A stretch of DNA of 64,000 bases from positions 1 through 64,000 of the forward strand of contig JAJDTY010000070.1 in assembly GCA_022826945.1 (NCBI GenBank), given 5' to 3'. The notes beneath the pieces were generated by a model. That model was given only the letters and a program-made list of their open reading frames with translations. It did not search any database and was not told the origin of the DNA. This document shows, piece after piece, positions 34,300 to 43,729 of the stretch. Numbering within the stretch: position 1 is the stretch's first letter; each line of letters begins with the position of its first letter. The DNA comes from Candidatus Binatia bacterium. GTDB taxonomy: Bacteria > Desulfobacterota > Binatia > Bin18. Both the position numbers and the translations under genes were made by a program.

Positions 34300-34914
34300 A
34301 TGAAGAGCCGCCCGTCTGGAAAGCCTGCCAAGAAAAAGACGAAAAGCACAACGGCGGCGAAACCGGCAAAAAAAGCAGTGAAAAAGTCGGCCAGAACGGC
34401 AGCCAAGAAAACAACAGTCACAAAAAAAGGCAAAACAGCAGCCAAGAAAACAACACCAACCAAAGTCGCTGCCAAGAGCCCCCCACCAGAGCCTGAAGTA
34501 AAATCTGCGCCTCCGCCCTCTCCTCCTCCACCAGAGCCTGTCGCTCCTCCGGTGATCTCTCCCCAGGCGTCCGACCAAGAAATCGGAGAGGAACCATCGC
34601 CTGCCGCAGCATCTCCGATTTTTGTGAAGCGGGACCTCGTCGGACCGGATGGAAGTGTTCGTCCCGGCTGGGAAATGTGGATTGGCGACCACTGTTTTGG
34701 GCGAGCAGATAGCAAGGACCTCCTGCTGGCAAGCTTTGAACGGCTCCAGAGTCCGCCAAGTAGTTTTCACTGGCGTGAGGTCCGCAATCGGATGCCGATC
34801 CGTGGGCGCGCAAAACGGTCTCCGGTCTCACAAGAGACGGAGCAGGAGGCCGACCACGATGAGGAACTGATCGATGATCTGGACGACGTTGAGGAAACCC
34901 AGGACGTTTCGTAG
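34300..34914 (+). CDS. Lysine/alanine/proline-rich protein with histone-H1-like N-terminus
   Basis: A 204-residue protein. Residues 1-65 are basic and low-complexity with repeated A-A-K-K-T units, like histone H1 or AlgP tails. Residues 66-100 are Pro-rich ('PPPSPPPPEPVAPP'). Residues about 108-165 form an apparently folded part with 'RPGWEMWIGDHCFGRADSKD', which I do not recognise, and the tail is strongly acidic. GAGGAG precedes the ATG at 34300. Nucleic-acid binding by the basic part is inferred from composition. It is followed by a clear terminator. Confidence 0.75.
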   Translation: MKSRPSGKPAKKKTKSTTAAKPAKKAVKKSARTAAKKTTVTKKGKTAAKKTTPTKVAAKSPPPEPEVKSAPPPSPPPPEPVAPPVISPQASDQEIGEEPSPAAASPIFVKRDLVGPDGSVRPGWEMWIGDHCFGRADSKDLLLASFERLQSPPSSFHWREVRNRMPIRGRAKRSPVSQETEQEADHDEELIDDLDDVEETQDVS

Positions 34915-34945
34915 GACTGGCGCGCCAACGCATTCGACACGCAGG

Positions 34946-34979
34946 AAAAAGGATACTCTGAAGGGGGTGTCCTTTTTTT
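34946..34979 (+). terminator. Intrinsic terminator after the lysine-rich gene
   Basis: AAAAAGGATAC pairs with GTGTCCTTTTT across a 10-base loop (one G-T pair) and runs into seven T residues. It closes the transcription unit that ends with the lysine-rich protein. Confidence 0.85.
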
Positions 34980-35042
34980 GTATCAGTTTCTCAAGGAGTC
35001 CGGCCGTCAACAGGTCACATAGGAGAAGAGAGGGGGCACGAT

Positions 35043-35936
35043 ATGGAACGGATTGGTTTCATCGGACTGGGAATTATGGGCAAGCCCATGGCTCACAATC
35101 TCCTCAAAGCGGGCTACCCGTTGACCGTTTATAATCGGAGCAACGGGCCTGTTGATGAATTGGTCGCGGCAGGAGCCGCAGCCGCGGCCTCACCCCAAGC
35201 AGTGGCAGCACATGCGGATGTCGTGGTCACCATAGTCACGGACACCCCCGATGTGCAGCAGGTGCTTCTCGGGGAAAACGGCGTCATACACACCGTTGCG
35301 CCGGACGCTGCTGTCATTGACATGAGTACGATCTCTCCCACAGCAACCCGGGAAATCGCGAGCGTCATCCAAGAAAAAGGTGCGTCCATGCTCGACGCTC
35401 CGGTCAGTGGCGGAGAGGGAGGGGCCATCGCGGGCACGCTCTCCATCATGGTTGGGGGAGAGAAGACCGTCTTCAATCGGTGCTTACCCATCTTCGAAAT
35501 CCTGGGGAAAACCATCGTGCATGTCGGTCAGAGCGGCGCGGGCCAGCTTACCAAATTATGCAACCAGATCGCGGTAGCGGTGACCAATCTGGCGATGAGC
35601 GAAGCCTTGATTTTTGGAGCGAAGTCCGGACTGGACCTGAAAAAAATGCAACACGCCATTCAGGGCGGAGCCGCAGGTTCATGGCAACTCTCGAACCTCG
35701 CTCCTCGAGTTCTGGAGCGGGACTTTGCCCCTGGTTTTATGGTCAAGCTCCAACAAAAAGACCTGCGGCTGGTGTTGCAGGAGGCCGACCGGCTGAAACT
35801 GTCCCTGCCCGCCACCAGCCTTGTCCACCATCTCTTTCATGCCCTTGAAAGCCAGGGGGCTGGAGACGAGGGAACACAGGCTTTAGTCAGAGTCCTGGAA
35901 CAACTCGCCGGAGTTGAGGTAAAACAAACGGACTGA
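35043..35936 (+). CDS. garR: Beta-hydroxyacid dehydrogenase (tartronate semialdehyde reductase-like)
   Basis: A 297-residue protein of the GarR/MmsB family: 'MERIGFIGLGIMGKPMAHNL' (Rossmann loop), 'ASMLDAPVSGGEGGAIAGTL' (substrate loop), 'VGQSGAGQLTKLCNQIAVAV' (catalytic Lys and Asn) and 'APGFMVKLQQKDLRLVLQEA'. It reduces or oxidises a beta-hydroxy acid such as tartronate semialdehyde/glycerate or 3-hydroxyisobutyrate with NAD(P). GarR is the closest type by motif, but the exact substrate is not fixed by sequence alone. Confidence 0.88.
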   Translation: MERIGFIGLGIMGKPMAHNLLKAGYPLTVYNRSNGPVDELVAAGAAAAASPQAVAAHADVVVTIVTDTPDVQQVLLGENGVIHTVAPDAAVIDMSTISPTATREIASVIQEKGASMLDAPVSGGEGGAIAGTLSIMVGGEKTVFNRCLPIFEILGKTIVHVGQSGAGQLTKLCNQIAVAVTNLAMSEALIFGAKSGLDLKKMQHAIQGGAAGSWQLSNLAPRVLERDFAPGFMVKLQQKDLRLVLQEADRLKLSLPATSLVHHLFHALESQGAGDEGTQALVRVLEQLAGVEVKQTD

Positions 35937-35990
35937 GGGGGGAAGAGCAACGCGAAGACTGAGACGGCGCAGTTCTGCCCCCTGTACGGC

Positions 35991-36311
35991 CTAACCTTGG
36001 GACAAGGTCTTCAGATCTTCGGCCCAGTTTTCGTACGGACGCAGGGGCAGTATTTCCACGTCTGAGACAATATGCGCGTAGCCAAGCTCCCAGATCGGCA
36101 GCCCATTGATTGCTTGGTCAAGCATATCGCCTGACTCCACATCCATGACCACCACCACCTCGGGTTTGCCCGCAACCTTCCAAATCCCTCGAATAACGCC
36201 GGCTTCCTTCGCCCCTAGGGCAGCTTCGGCCTCTTTTCGCCAGACGGTATAAAAGTCTTTATTCGACATATCGGCAGGCTTATTGATCCTCGCTTTGAAC
36301 ATCAGCAACAT
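35991..36311 (-). CDS. Muconolactone delta-isomerase-like protein
   Basis: A 106-residue small ferredoxin-fold protein: 'MLLMFKARINKPADMSNKDF', 'YTVWRKEAEAALGAKEAGVI', 'GIWKVAGKPEVVVVMDVESG' and 'LPIWELGYAHIVSDVEILPL'. This is the pattern of CatC-like proteins, which isomerise muconolactone in the beta-ketoadipate pathway. No other cat genes are nearby, so the role is uncertain. The ATG at 36311 has AAAGGAGA; the longer frame lacks family character. Confidence 0.8.
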   Translation of the reverse strand: MLLMFKARINKPADMSNKDFYTVWRKEAEAALGAKEAGVIRGIWKVAGKPEVVVVMDVESGDMLDQAINGLPIWELGYAHIVSDVEILPLRPYENWAEDLKTLSQG

Positions 36312-36404
36312 AACGGTCTCCTTTCTGTCGGGTGCAATACGCTGACACGACCTATAGCCGACCTCCTCTGCATTCGTCAAATATATCTCGTCCGGTATGA
36401 TTAC

Positions 36405-38276
36405 ATGAACCCTATTGTCCGCGAACAGTGGACAATAGGATGCGGTGTCAGGTATGGTGTGTGTATCCTTATGGCAACAATATCTAGTGCATTCTGGGCT
36501 CCTCCCCTACAAGGGGCGGTAGTCCATCACACGCCGAGCGAGAAAATTCTGGCCCGGCTGCGCTGGCTCGCATTAGGGGTCGGAGCAGGAGTTCTCTGGT
36601 TCAATCCGCCTGCACTCTTCCACGCCGTCACGCAATACTGTCTTCTCGGGAGCGTGCTGTATTGCCTCTTCGGTCAATATTTTGCCTACCGTCACTATAA
36701 GGAGACGCCCCTCCCCTTTCCCATTGGGCTGAGTGACGTGGTCTTTGTCGCCGTGCTGTGTGGCATCAGTGGTGGTCTGTTGAGCCCGTTGTCTGTCTAT
36801 TTGTATGGGCTCACCCTGATCGCAACGCTCCGCTTTGGCTGGCAGGCCGGCTTCGGTATGGCGCTCGCTGCGAGTGTCGCCTCAGGGCTGCTGCTCTTCC
36901 TTGTGCCACCGCCGTCTACCTCAATCCCTGAGCTCTACTCCAGCCTCGCCTTTCGCTGCGCCCTGCTTCTTGGTATTGCCGGTCTGGCAGGCCTTTTTTC
37001 TATGTCACGCCTCTCGCAGGACAGCCTGCCGAAAGCAGCTCCGGACCCTCAGCGGGCCGATCAAATCGAGACCCTTCAAGAGAAACTCGCGCTTCTGGAA
37101 ATTGACCGGCTCCTCCAACAGCTTGTTGAGGAAGTATTCCGCCGTATTCCCTGCCGCGGTGTGTGCGTGATCCTTCTTGATCCGGGCACCCAGTCCTGCG
37201 TCAAGGTCAGAACGGCAGGGTCTTTTCCGGCGCTTTCCCCTTCTACGTGGGATCGTTCCTTTGCCAAAGGCGGCGCGCTGCGGGCGGCGCTTACCTTGGG
37301 TCTCAATGTCCTCAATACCTCACAGGATATTTATACGCGCTTGCAAGCGCTCTCTGAAAAAGAACTGGCGCAGCGACATCTCCTCATCCATCGGCTCGGT
37401 AGTGACTCGCTCCTCGGCTGTTTTCTCTTGGCTGATAGAAAACAACACAGCGGGTTTCGTCTCCAAGACAGCGAGATCCTCGCGGACATTGCTCAATATG
37501 CTCTCCCTGTCGTGCAGCGCGCCTACACACTTGATGAGGCCCGGCGGTCGGTGAAGGAGTTGCGCGGTCTCCTGCATGCCGTGCTCAACGCGCAAGAAGA
37601 AGAGCGCCAGCGTATTGTTAATGAATGTCACCAGATAGAAGAACGGCTCTTTCGCATCTTCCAGGACTTTCACGGCTTTCAGGAATTTGTCCTGCAACAT
37701 GCCCCAGCGGGTCGTGAGCGCTTTAGCAAGCTTGCCGCGGAACTGGATACGATTTCCGTGCTCGTCCGTCAGTTTATCAATGGGTTATTGCCGCCAGTGC
37801 TCGAAGACTTCGGCCTGGTTCAGGCACTCCGTGCCTATGTGACCGACCTGCAAGAACAGGAGCCCTTTGATGTGGTCATGCAGGCGGATGATGGGGACCG
37901 GCCCCTGCCGACCCAGACCAGCCGCACGCTCTTTCGCATTACCCAAGAGGCCCTCCATAACGTCCAACGCCACGCCAAGGCCAACCATGTGCAGATTGCC
38001 CTGACCTTCGAGCAGAAGGGTGTATCCCTGATGATTAAAGATGACGGGCAGGGTTTTCAGTCGGAACAGCCTATTCCCGGCCATTACGGCTTGCTCTATA
38101 TGCGCGAACAGGCCGTCTCCTGTGGCGGGCGTTTCTCGGTGCAAAGCCAGCACGGTCGTGGCACCGAGGTCCGAGTGGAACTCCCCATCATGGAAGACCC
38201 CGTTCCGGCACCTGGCACAAGCGCGGGGAGCTTGCCTCCGACACCGTCCACCTCTCCGCCCGTTTCAGAGTCATAG
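36405..38276 (+). CDS. NarL-type membrane sensor histidine kinase (orphan)
   Basis: A 623-residue kinase. About five hydrophobic helices lie in residues 45-205, including 'LALGVGAGVLWF' and 'GMALAASVASGLLLFLV'. A short coiled linker and a GAF-like region follow (about 220-390). The HisKA_3 box is 'NAQEEERQRIVNECHQIEER' with candidate phospho-His, and the ATPase has 'FRITQEALHNVQRHAKANHV' (N box) and 'IKDDGQGFQ' (G1). The tail is Pro/Ser-rich. No response-regulator gene is adjacent. The start at 36405 is uncertain; an in-frame ATG at 36471 would also keep all domains. Confidence 0.85.
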   Translation: MNPIVREQWTIGCGVRYGVCILMATISSAFWAPPLQGAVVHHTPSEKILARLRWLALGVGAGVLWFNPPALFHAVTQYCLLGSVLYCLFGQYFAYRHYKETPLPFPIGLSDVVFVAVLCGISGGLLSPLSVYLYGLTLIATLRFGWQAGFGMALAASVASGLLLFLVPPPSTSIPELYSSLAFRCALLLGIAGLAGLFSMSRLSQDSLPKAAPDPQRADQIETLQEKLALLEIDRLLQQLVEEVFRRIPCRGVCVILLDPGTQSCVKVRTAGSFPALSPSTWDRSFAKGGALRAALTLGLNVLNTSQDIYTRLQALSEKELAQRHLLIHRLGSDSLLGCFLLADRKQHSGFRLQDSEILADIAQYALPVVQRAYTLDEARRSVKELRGLLHAVLNAQEEERQRIVNECHQIEERLFRIFQDFHGFQEFVLQHAPAGRERFSKLAAELDTISVLVRQFINGLLPPVLEDFGLVQALRAYVTDLQEQEPFDVVMQADDGDRPLPTQTSRTLFRITQEALHNVQRHAKANHVQIALTFEQKGVSLMIKDDGQGFQSEQPIPGHYGLLYMREQAVSCGGRFSVQSQHGRGTEVRVELPIMEDPVPAPGTSAGSLPPTPSTSPPVSES

Positions 38277-38408
38277 TCGCGCCCACGCTGTCACGACTTT
38301 AGCTTTCCGGAGCGCGCCTGCTCCGTATTGAGCTTCACATTCTTTGGCAGACCCGATAGCATAGCGACCCAGGCACGGTAGCGTCTCGATCATACGGGAG
38401 TTTGTCAC

Positions 38409-39539
38409 ATGAAGTTTCACCTTTTCATCTATGCCACCTTAGGCCGTCGCCATGAACTCGAAGCGGGCATGGCGGGCAAGCGGCCCGAACTCTACCAGCG
38501 CATGCTCAGCGAAGTGGCAGAATATGCCCAGTTTGCTGACGAGGTGGGCTACGCCGGCTTCGGGCATCCCGAGCATCACCTGCAAATCGAGGGCTTTGAA
38601 GCCAGTAACGAGCCGGGTTTATTGTCCATGTGGATTGGCCAGCATAGTCAAAAACTCCGCGTGAATATGGTCGGCTGGGTCGCGCCGACGCATAATCCCG
38701 TCCGCACGGCAGAGTATATTGCCACCCTCGACCATATGCTCAAGGGCCGTCTAGCGGTCGGCATGGTGCGAGGCTATCAGGCACGCTGGGTGCATAATTT
38801 CCGTATCCGTCCCGACCTGAACGCAGTTGGCGAATGGAATCGCAATTCGGAAGACGACAATATGAACCGCGAATATTTTCGTGAGTTCGTCGAAGTGGTG
38901 CTCGCCGCCTTGAAAGAAGACACGTTCAGCTACCAGGGTAAATACTGGACGATTCCGCCTGAGGACTTTGTCAATCCGCACCAGCAAGGGGTGTATACGC
39001 AATATGGAACAGGCGTGGATGCGGATATGCGCATCCGCGAGATTGGTATTGCACCTAAACCGTATCAGGATCCGCACCCACCCATCTACGGCGGTTTCAC
39101 CCATAGCATGCGCACCGCGCTCTTCTGGGCACGCTACGGGGGCAAGCCGATTGTCCTGGCCTCGGACCTCGATTTCTGTCAACGGCTGTGGTCCGGCTAT
39201 CACGATGAGGCGCTGAAACACGGGCATGATGTTCAGCCCGGAGACGAGGCAGCCTGGGGCGGCGCAATGATCTGCCATAAAAACACCTCAACAGCTCAGG
39301 AGTGGCTGACCGACCCCATGTGGATGTGGGACACGTGGTTTACCCCGTTTGGTCAGGGGCATCCTGAGTTATTGGTCGGTGATCCGGATACGATTTCTCA
39401 CCGTATTGAAGCAGCCAGCAAGAAATTTCCCATCAAAGAGTGTTTTCTCCTCATCCAGCAAGGAATTCATGAGCGTGAACAAGTACTCAGCTCGCTTGAC
39501 TTGTTCGCGAACAAGGTCATGCCTCGCTTTGCCGACTAG
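38409..39539 (+). CDS. LLM-class flavin-dependent oxidoreductase
   Basis: A 376-residue LLM protein: 'MKFHLFIYATLGRRHELEAG', 'FADEVGYAGFGHPEHHLQIE', 'YIATLDHMLKGRLAVGMVRG' and 'IAPKPYQDPHPPIYGGFTHS'. It belongs to the longer subgroup with an inserted segment before the third motif. Probably an FMNH2-dependent monooxygenase; the substrate is unknown. It sits 130 bp after the kinase gene and 81 bp before a HyuA-type gene. Confidence 0.87.
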   Translation: MKFHLFIYATLGRRHELEAGMAGKRPELYQRMLSEVAEYAQFADEVGYAGFGHPEHHLQIEGFEASNEPGLLSMWIGQHSQKLRVNMVGWVAPTHNPVRTAEYIATLDHMLKGRLAVGMVRGYQARWVHNFRIRPDLNAVGEWNRNSEDDNMNREYFREFVEVVLAALKEDTFSYQGKYWTIPPEDFVNPHQQGVYTQYGTGVDADMRIREIGIAPKPYQDPHPPIYGGFTHSMRTALFWARYGGKPIVLASDLDFCQRLWSGYHDEALKHGHDVQPGDEAAWGGAMICHKNTSTAQEWLTDPMWMWDTWFTPFGQGHPELLVGDPDTISHRIEAASKKFPIKECFLLIQQGIHEREQVLSSLDLFANKVMPRFAD

Positions 39540-39620
39540 AACACGTATACTTTCCCAGGATGTCCTCTTTCGTGCGGTGGGGTCACAAGGGACAGCACTG
39601 CACGCATACCCTGTACGCAA

Positions 39621-41660
39621 ATGACGACGACCCTTGGCATTGATATTGGCGGGACGTTCACCGACGTCCTCATCCATGACGAAAGCGGCCCCATCTTTCA
39701 CAAGAAAATTCCGTCCGCCTCTGATCCAGCCGAGAGTCTTCGAGCGGCTTTTTCCGCACTCCGTACGCAGCACCTGCGCCCGAGTACCCTCCTCTACAGC
39801 ACGACGATTGCCACGAATGCCTTACTCCAACACAGCCTCCCGCGGACCGGCCTGCTCATCACCGCTGGCTTCCGCCATATTTTGGAGTTGAACCAGCCCC
39901 AACAAGCGGAAGATGACGGGTTCTCGTCGCCCCTTCCCTCTCGGCCGGTGGTACCGCTTGAGGATATCCATGAGGTGACCGAACGTCTTGACTCCCAGGG
40001 GAATGTGCAAATACCCATTTCCGCACAAGAGATACAGGCAATCGTGGCGTGGTGTCATGCCCAAAACCTGAAAACCCTCGCCGTCTCGCTCTTACACAGC
40101 GCCCGCAACCCTGAACCGGAGAGACGGCTGAAAGCGCTGCTGCTCGCGGAAGATTCCTCTTTAGATGTGCTGCTCTCGTCCGATGTCCTGCCCGAACAAC
40201 GCGAGTATGAGCGTACCGCGGCCACCTGTCTGAACGCGGCCCTCCAGTCATTAATGGGGGAACATCTCAATCGGGTGCGACATAGCATGCAGGAGAGTGG
40301 CATCCACCGACCGCCGCTCATCATGCAGTCGTCTGGCGGCCTACACAGCGGAGCACGGGTCGGTCAGCGGCCTCTGGCCACGGTTTTCTCGGGACCCAGT
40401 GCGGCAGCAGTCGCCATGGCCCGTGCTGGAACCGCAAGCGGATTTTCCGACCTGATCACGTTTGACATGGGCGGCACCTCTACCGATATCGCTCTCGTCC
40501 AGGCTGGACAGCCGCTGCTCACCACGCACGGCCAAGTCGGCGGATATCCGCTCCGTACCCCTATGGTCGATATCACCTCTATCGGAGCCGGCGGTGGTTC
40601 CATTGCCCGGGTGGACCCGGATACCCGCTGGCGCGTCGGTCCGCTTAGCGCTAGCGCCGACCCCGGTCCGGTCTGTTATGGCAAAGGCGGGGCAGAGGTG
40701 ACGGTCACCGATGCCAATCTCCTGCTGCATCGTCTGCCCACGTCTCTGCTTGATGGGGCGCTTCCGCTTTCAAGGGAAGCGGCTGAAGAAGCGCTCTTTG
40801 CCTTTGGACAGGCGCGCGACAAAAACGCAACAGAGACCGCCCAAAACATCGTCCAATTGGTGAACCACGCCATGTGCGGAGCCATCCGTCGCGTGTGTAC
40901 GCAGCGCGGCCTCGATCCCAGGGAGGCTACTCTGATGGCCGTCGGTGGGGCCGGTCCGTTACACGCTGCCGATCTTGCAGCGCTGCTCGGCATATCAACG
41001 GTCGTGGTTCCATCCCAGCCGGGGTTTGCCGCTTCTTTCGGCTTGTTCTGTGCCGATATCCGAGAGGATTGTGCCGTCCCCGCTCCACCCGACGCGTCCG
41101 TGCTTGATGCCCAACGGCTGACTCACTTCTTTACAGAGCTCGAACACCAGGCCCAGGCTGCCTTGGACCAGCAACACCTGCCGGACGCACCCAGGCAGTT
41201 CAGACGAGCGGTGGATTTTCATTATGTTGATATGTCAACCCATCTCACTATCGACCTTCCTCAGGGCGGGCTCACCAACGACATTCTCCAGCGGGCAGTC
41301 ACGCAATTTCATCACAAGCACGAGCAGCGCTGCGGTTTCTCGTTTCAGGGTCGAAAAGAGGTCACTCTGTCCACCTTGCGGATGACCGCCACTGTGACGC
41401 AGCCAAAACCAGCGCTCCCCACGATTGCCGAACAGACCGGTCCCGTTCAGCCGCTAGATACGCGCCCGGTCTTCTTTTTTGAATCGCGTGGTTTTCCGAC
41501 CTGTCCGGTCTATGCGCGGACCCACTTAGGAGCGGGGGCGGTTCTCACCGGACCGGCGGTGGTTGAACAGTACGATACCACCACACTCATTCCGCCGGAC
41601 TGTCAGGCCACGGTCGATCGGTTTGGCTCACTGATTTTGAGCCGGACTCCGATCCGGTAG
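39621..41660 (+). CDS. Hydantoinase/oxoprolinase family protein, subunit A (HyuA) 1
   Basis: A 679-residue HyuA protein: the ATP-site start 'LGIDIGGTFTDVLIHDESGP', 'YSTTIATNALLQHSLPRTGL', 'LITFDMGGTSTDIALVQAGQ', 'VDITSIGAGGGSIARVDPDT', 'CYGKGGAEVTVTDANLLLHR' and the C-terminal 'GPAVVEQYDTTTLIPPDCQA'. HyuA uses ATP to open hydantoin or 5-oxoproline rings, normally with HyuB. No HyuB lies directly beside this copy; the only HyuB follows the second HyuA. It is followed 18 bp later by a membrane phosphoesterase. Confidence 0.92.
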   Translation: MTTTLGIDIGGTFTDVLIHDESGPIFHKKIPSASDPAESLRAAFSALRTQHLRPSTLLYSTTIATNALLQHSLPRTGLLITAGFRHILELNQPQQAEDDGFSSPLPSRPVVPLEDIHEVTERLDSQGNVQIPISAQEIQAIVAWCHAQNLKTLAVSLLHSARNPEPERRLKALLLAEDSSLDVLLSSDVLPEQREYERTAATCLNAALQSLMGEHLNRVRHSMQESGIHRPPLIMQSSGGLHSGARVGQRPLATVFSGPSAAAVAMARAGTASGFSDLITFDMGGTSTDIALVQAGQPLLTTHGQVGGYPLRTPMVDITSIGAGGGSIARVDPDTRWRVGPLSASADPGPVCYGKGGAEVTVTDANLLLHRLPTSLLDGALPLSREAAEEALFAFGQARDKNATETAQNIVQLVNHAMCGAIRRVCTQRGLDPREATLMAVGGAGPLHAADLAALLGISTVVVPSQPGFAASFGLFCADIREDCAVPAPPDASVLDAQRLTHFFTELEHQAQAALDQQHLPDAPRQFRRAVDFHYVDMSTHLTIDLPQGGLTNDILQRAVTQFHHKHEQRCGFSFQGRKEVTLSTLRMTATVTQPKPALPTIAEQTGPVQPLDTRPVFFFESRGFPTCPVYARTHLGAGAVLTGPAVVEQYDTTTLIPPDCQATVDRFGSLILSRTPIR

Positions 41661-41678
41661 ACTGAATCTTTTATCTCC

Positions 41679-43022
41679 ATGTCCGTTCACGCTCGACTCA
41701 GCACCCTGGCCAGCCGCCGCGCCCAATACGTCTGGCATATCTGTCTCAACCTCTTTCTACTCTTGGGAGCCACTGCCATGTGGCTGTGGATTACCTGGCG
41801 GGCGGTGTATTTGATCGCCATGGTTCCGATTGCCATCGTGCCCTTCTCGTATGCCCGGCAACGTTTGCACGCCTACTGTGTCAGCCTGCTCGGGCCTTCT
41901 TCCCTGTCACTTGGGCTCTTCAGTGTGGTCGGAATGGTCTTCGATGCTATTATGGCGATGCAAATCCTGACTGCCCGTTCCGGTAGTCCGCTGCCGTTCC
42001 TGCACGCGCCTGGCATCTCCTGGACTGGCACGCTGTGGTACAGCGCCTATGGCATCCTCCTGTTTGGCTATGCCGGCCTTGGCATTGTCCGAGGATTGAC
42101 CCAATTGGCACGGCGCGGGAGAGCATGGTTCATCCAGCAACAGGCCCAGCCCACCCCGCACGACAACCTGCCCTCCCCCGAGCGACGTCAATTCATGCAA
42201 CAACTCGGCTTGATGGGCGCAGGAGCACCGTTTCTCTTTTCGCTGTCAAGCGTTAAGCTTACCTATGATTTCCGGGTTGAGGAGCGGGATCTTATTCTGC
42301 CCGACTGGCCTCCAGCACTCGACGGGCTGCGGGTCGCCCATTTGTCGGATATCCATGTTGGTGGGGAAATGGATCGTCCCAAGCTGCTGCGCGTTGCCGC
42401 ACTGACGAATGCAGCCAGACCCGACATCGTGCTGCATACCGGCGACTTTCTGACACATCGGACCGGCGATTTTGACCTGCCTCTGTACGAAGCGCTAGCT
42501 CGGATCAACGCACCGTACGGCCAGTGGGCCTGTTTGGGAAACCATGACTTCGACGCCCCCCACCGCCTCGTCCGCTATTTGCGCCAGTCTGGCGTCACTA
42601 CCTTACGCAATCGGGTCACAACGCTCTCAATTGACGGACAACCCCTGGAACTCGCCGGCCTGGATTTTATCTTCCAACGCTTTGATCGTGCTGGGCTCTA
42701 CCAGCGCATCATCAACTCCTGGGGTTCGCGGCAGCCGGTTCCGCGCATTCTGCTCAACCACGACCCGCGCGCCTTTGTCACGCTGCCCGCGCGCTGTGCC
42801 GACCTGGTGTTGTCCGGTCATACCCATGGTGGGCACGCGGGTATTCAACTGGGCAAGGACCGGGCGCTGAGCGTCATCGGCTTGCTCGGCATCCCCGACC
42901 AGGGGCTGTATCGTCACGCGGACATGCAGATGTTTGTCACGCGGTGCGTCGGGTTCTACGGTTATCCCATGCGGCTGGGGATTCCGCCGGAGATTTCGAT
43001 TTTGACGCTACGTTCAGCGTAG
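41679..43022 (+). CDS. Membrane-anchored calcineurin-like phosphoesterase (YkuE/YaeI type)
   Basis: A 447-residue protein. The N-terminal half has about four to five hydrophobic helices (residues 18-145, for example 'HICLNLFLLLGATAMWLWIT'). The C-terminal catalytic domain shows 'LRVAHLSDIHVGGEMDRPKL', 'DIVLHTGDFLTHRTGD', 'WACLGNHDFDAPHRLVRYLR', 'ILLNHDPRAF' and 'DLVLSGHTHGGHAGIQLGKD'. YkuE and YaeI cleave UDP-diacylglucosamine-like or related lipids at the membrane. A twin-Arg-like 'RRQFMQQLG' precedes the catalytic domain. Confidence 0.88.
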   Translation: MSVHARLSTLASRRAQYVWHICLNLFLLLGATAMWLWITWRAVYLIAMVPIAIVPFSYARQRLHAYCVSLLGPSSLSLGLFSVVGMVFDAIMAMQILTARSGSPLPFLHAPGISWTGTLWYSAYGILLFGYAGLGIVRGLTQLARRGRAWFIQQQAQPTPHDNLPSPERRQFMQQLGLMGAGAPFLFSLSSVKLTYDFRVEERDLILPDWPPALDGLRVAHLSDIHVGGEMDRPKLLRVAALTNAARPDIVLHTGDFLTHRTGDFDLPLYEALARINAPYGQWACLGNHDFDAPHRLVRYLRQSGVTTLRNRVTTLSIDGQPLELAGLDFIFQRFDRAGLYQRIINSWGSRQPVPRILLNHDPRAFVTLPARCADLVLSGHTHGGHAGIQLGKDRALSVIGLLGIPDQGLYRHADMQMFVTRCVGFYGYPMRLGIPPEISILTLRSA

Positions 43023-43052
43023 AAGACGAGCGCATAGGGAAGCCGAAGCAGC

Positions 43053-43433
43053 TCAGCGCTGAAGGCGTATATGCAGATTGATCTCGTCGTACGGAAGAGT
43101 GGGAGCGTGGGCAACTCCACGGCGTTGCTCTTTGCATTCGACTAGGCCGAGACGAGAGAGCACGGCAAGGTCTTGACTCACGTTTTTGATATTACGGTCG
43201 ACCTGTCCGGCCAACTCGCGCACCGACTGCGGTGTATGTTCAGCAATAGCCCAGAGGAGAGCCAGACGTTTCGGGGAAAGTACCGTGCGGAGCGTCTCCA
43301 TGTTGGAGAAGTATAACTCCTCTTCTCGTTCAGGCAGTTTCTCTCCCGCATCGATCCGCCTGGCTATTGACCGTGCTTCTTCGAGAGAATCTTCCGGGGG
43401 CCGTATTCCAATTTTAATACGTCGGACTTTCAT
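43053..43433 (-). CDS. TumA-type HTH antitoxin (HVO_A0114-like)
   Basis: A 126-residue winged-helix protein: 'METLRTVLSPKRLALLWAIA', 'PQSVRELAGQVDRNIKNVSQ', 'DLAVLSRLGLVECKEQRRGV' and a terminal 'LPYDEINLHIRL'. This is the pattern of the HVO_A0114 DNA-binding family, now assigned as TumA antitoxin. Its start overlaps the end of the toxin gene by four bases (ATGA), in toxin-first order. The ATG at 43433 follows the coupling site. Confidence 0.8.
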   Translation of the reverse strand: MKVRRIKIGIRPPEDSLEEARSIARRIDAGEKLPEREEELYFSNMETLRTVLSPKRLALLWAIAEHTPQSVRELAGQVDRNIKNVSQDLAVLSRLGLVECKEQRRGVAHAPTLPYDEINLHIRLQR

Positions 43434-43726
43434 AGCTTCCCTTCCAGAACGCATTGGACATCTGTAGCGAAATCGTCGAGCAGTTTTTCAAGACCTCGAA
43501 AGACATATGGGGCTTCCTGTCCACGGGTATGTCTGTGGTGCCCTTTCCCAGGGTGGATATCATACCCAATAATTTCCGTTCCATTTTCGGGGTTGACCAA
43601 ATAACAAGAATACTTGATCCCCTCTCTGTAAGTTCGCGTAACTGGGACTTCAGATATCCGAATCTCTCTCAGAAGCCCGCCGGGCAGATAGTCCTTAAGG
43701 TGTAGTAGCTGACGGGCCTTCGGCAT
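43430..43726 (-). CDS. TumE-family toxin (DUF6516)
   Basis: A 98-residue protein with 'EIIGYDIHPGKGHHRHTRGQ' and 'APYVFRGLEKLLDDFATDV', matching the TumE signature (Y-D-x-x-x-G-K-G-x-H-R-H, then a terminal helix 'E-K-L-L-x-D-F'). TumE toxins are recently named partners of TumA; their biochemistry is little known. Two inverted repeats lie just upstream. It is intact and translationally coupled to its antitoxin. Confidence 0.8.
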   Translation of the reverse strand: MPKARQLLHLKDYLPGGLLREIRISEVPVTRTYREGIKYSCYLVNPENGTEIIGYDIHPGKGHHRHTRGQEAPYVFRGLEKLLDDFATDVQCVLEGKL

Positions 43727-43729
43727 TCT

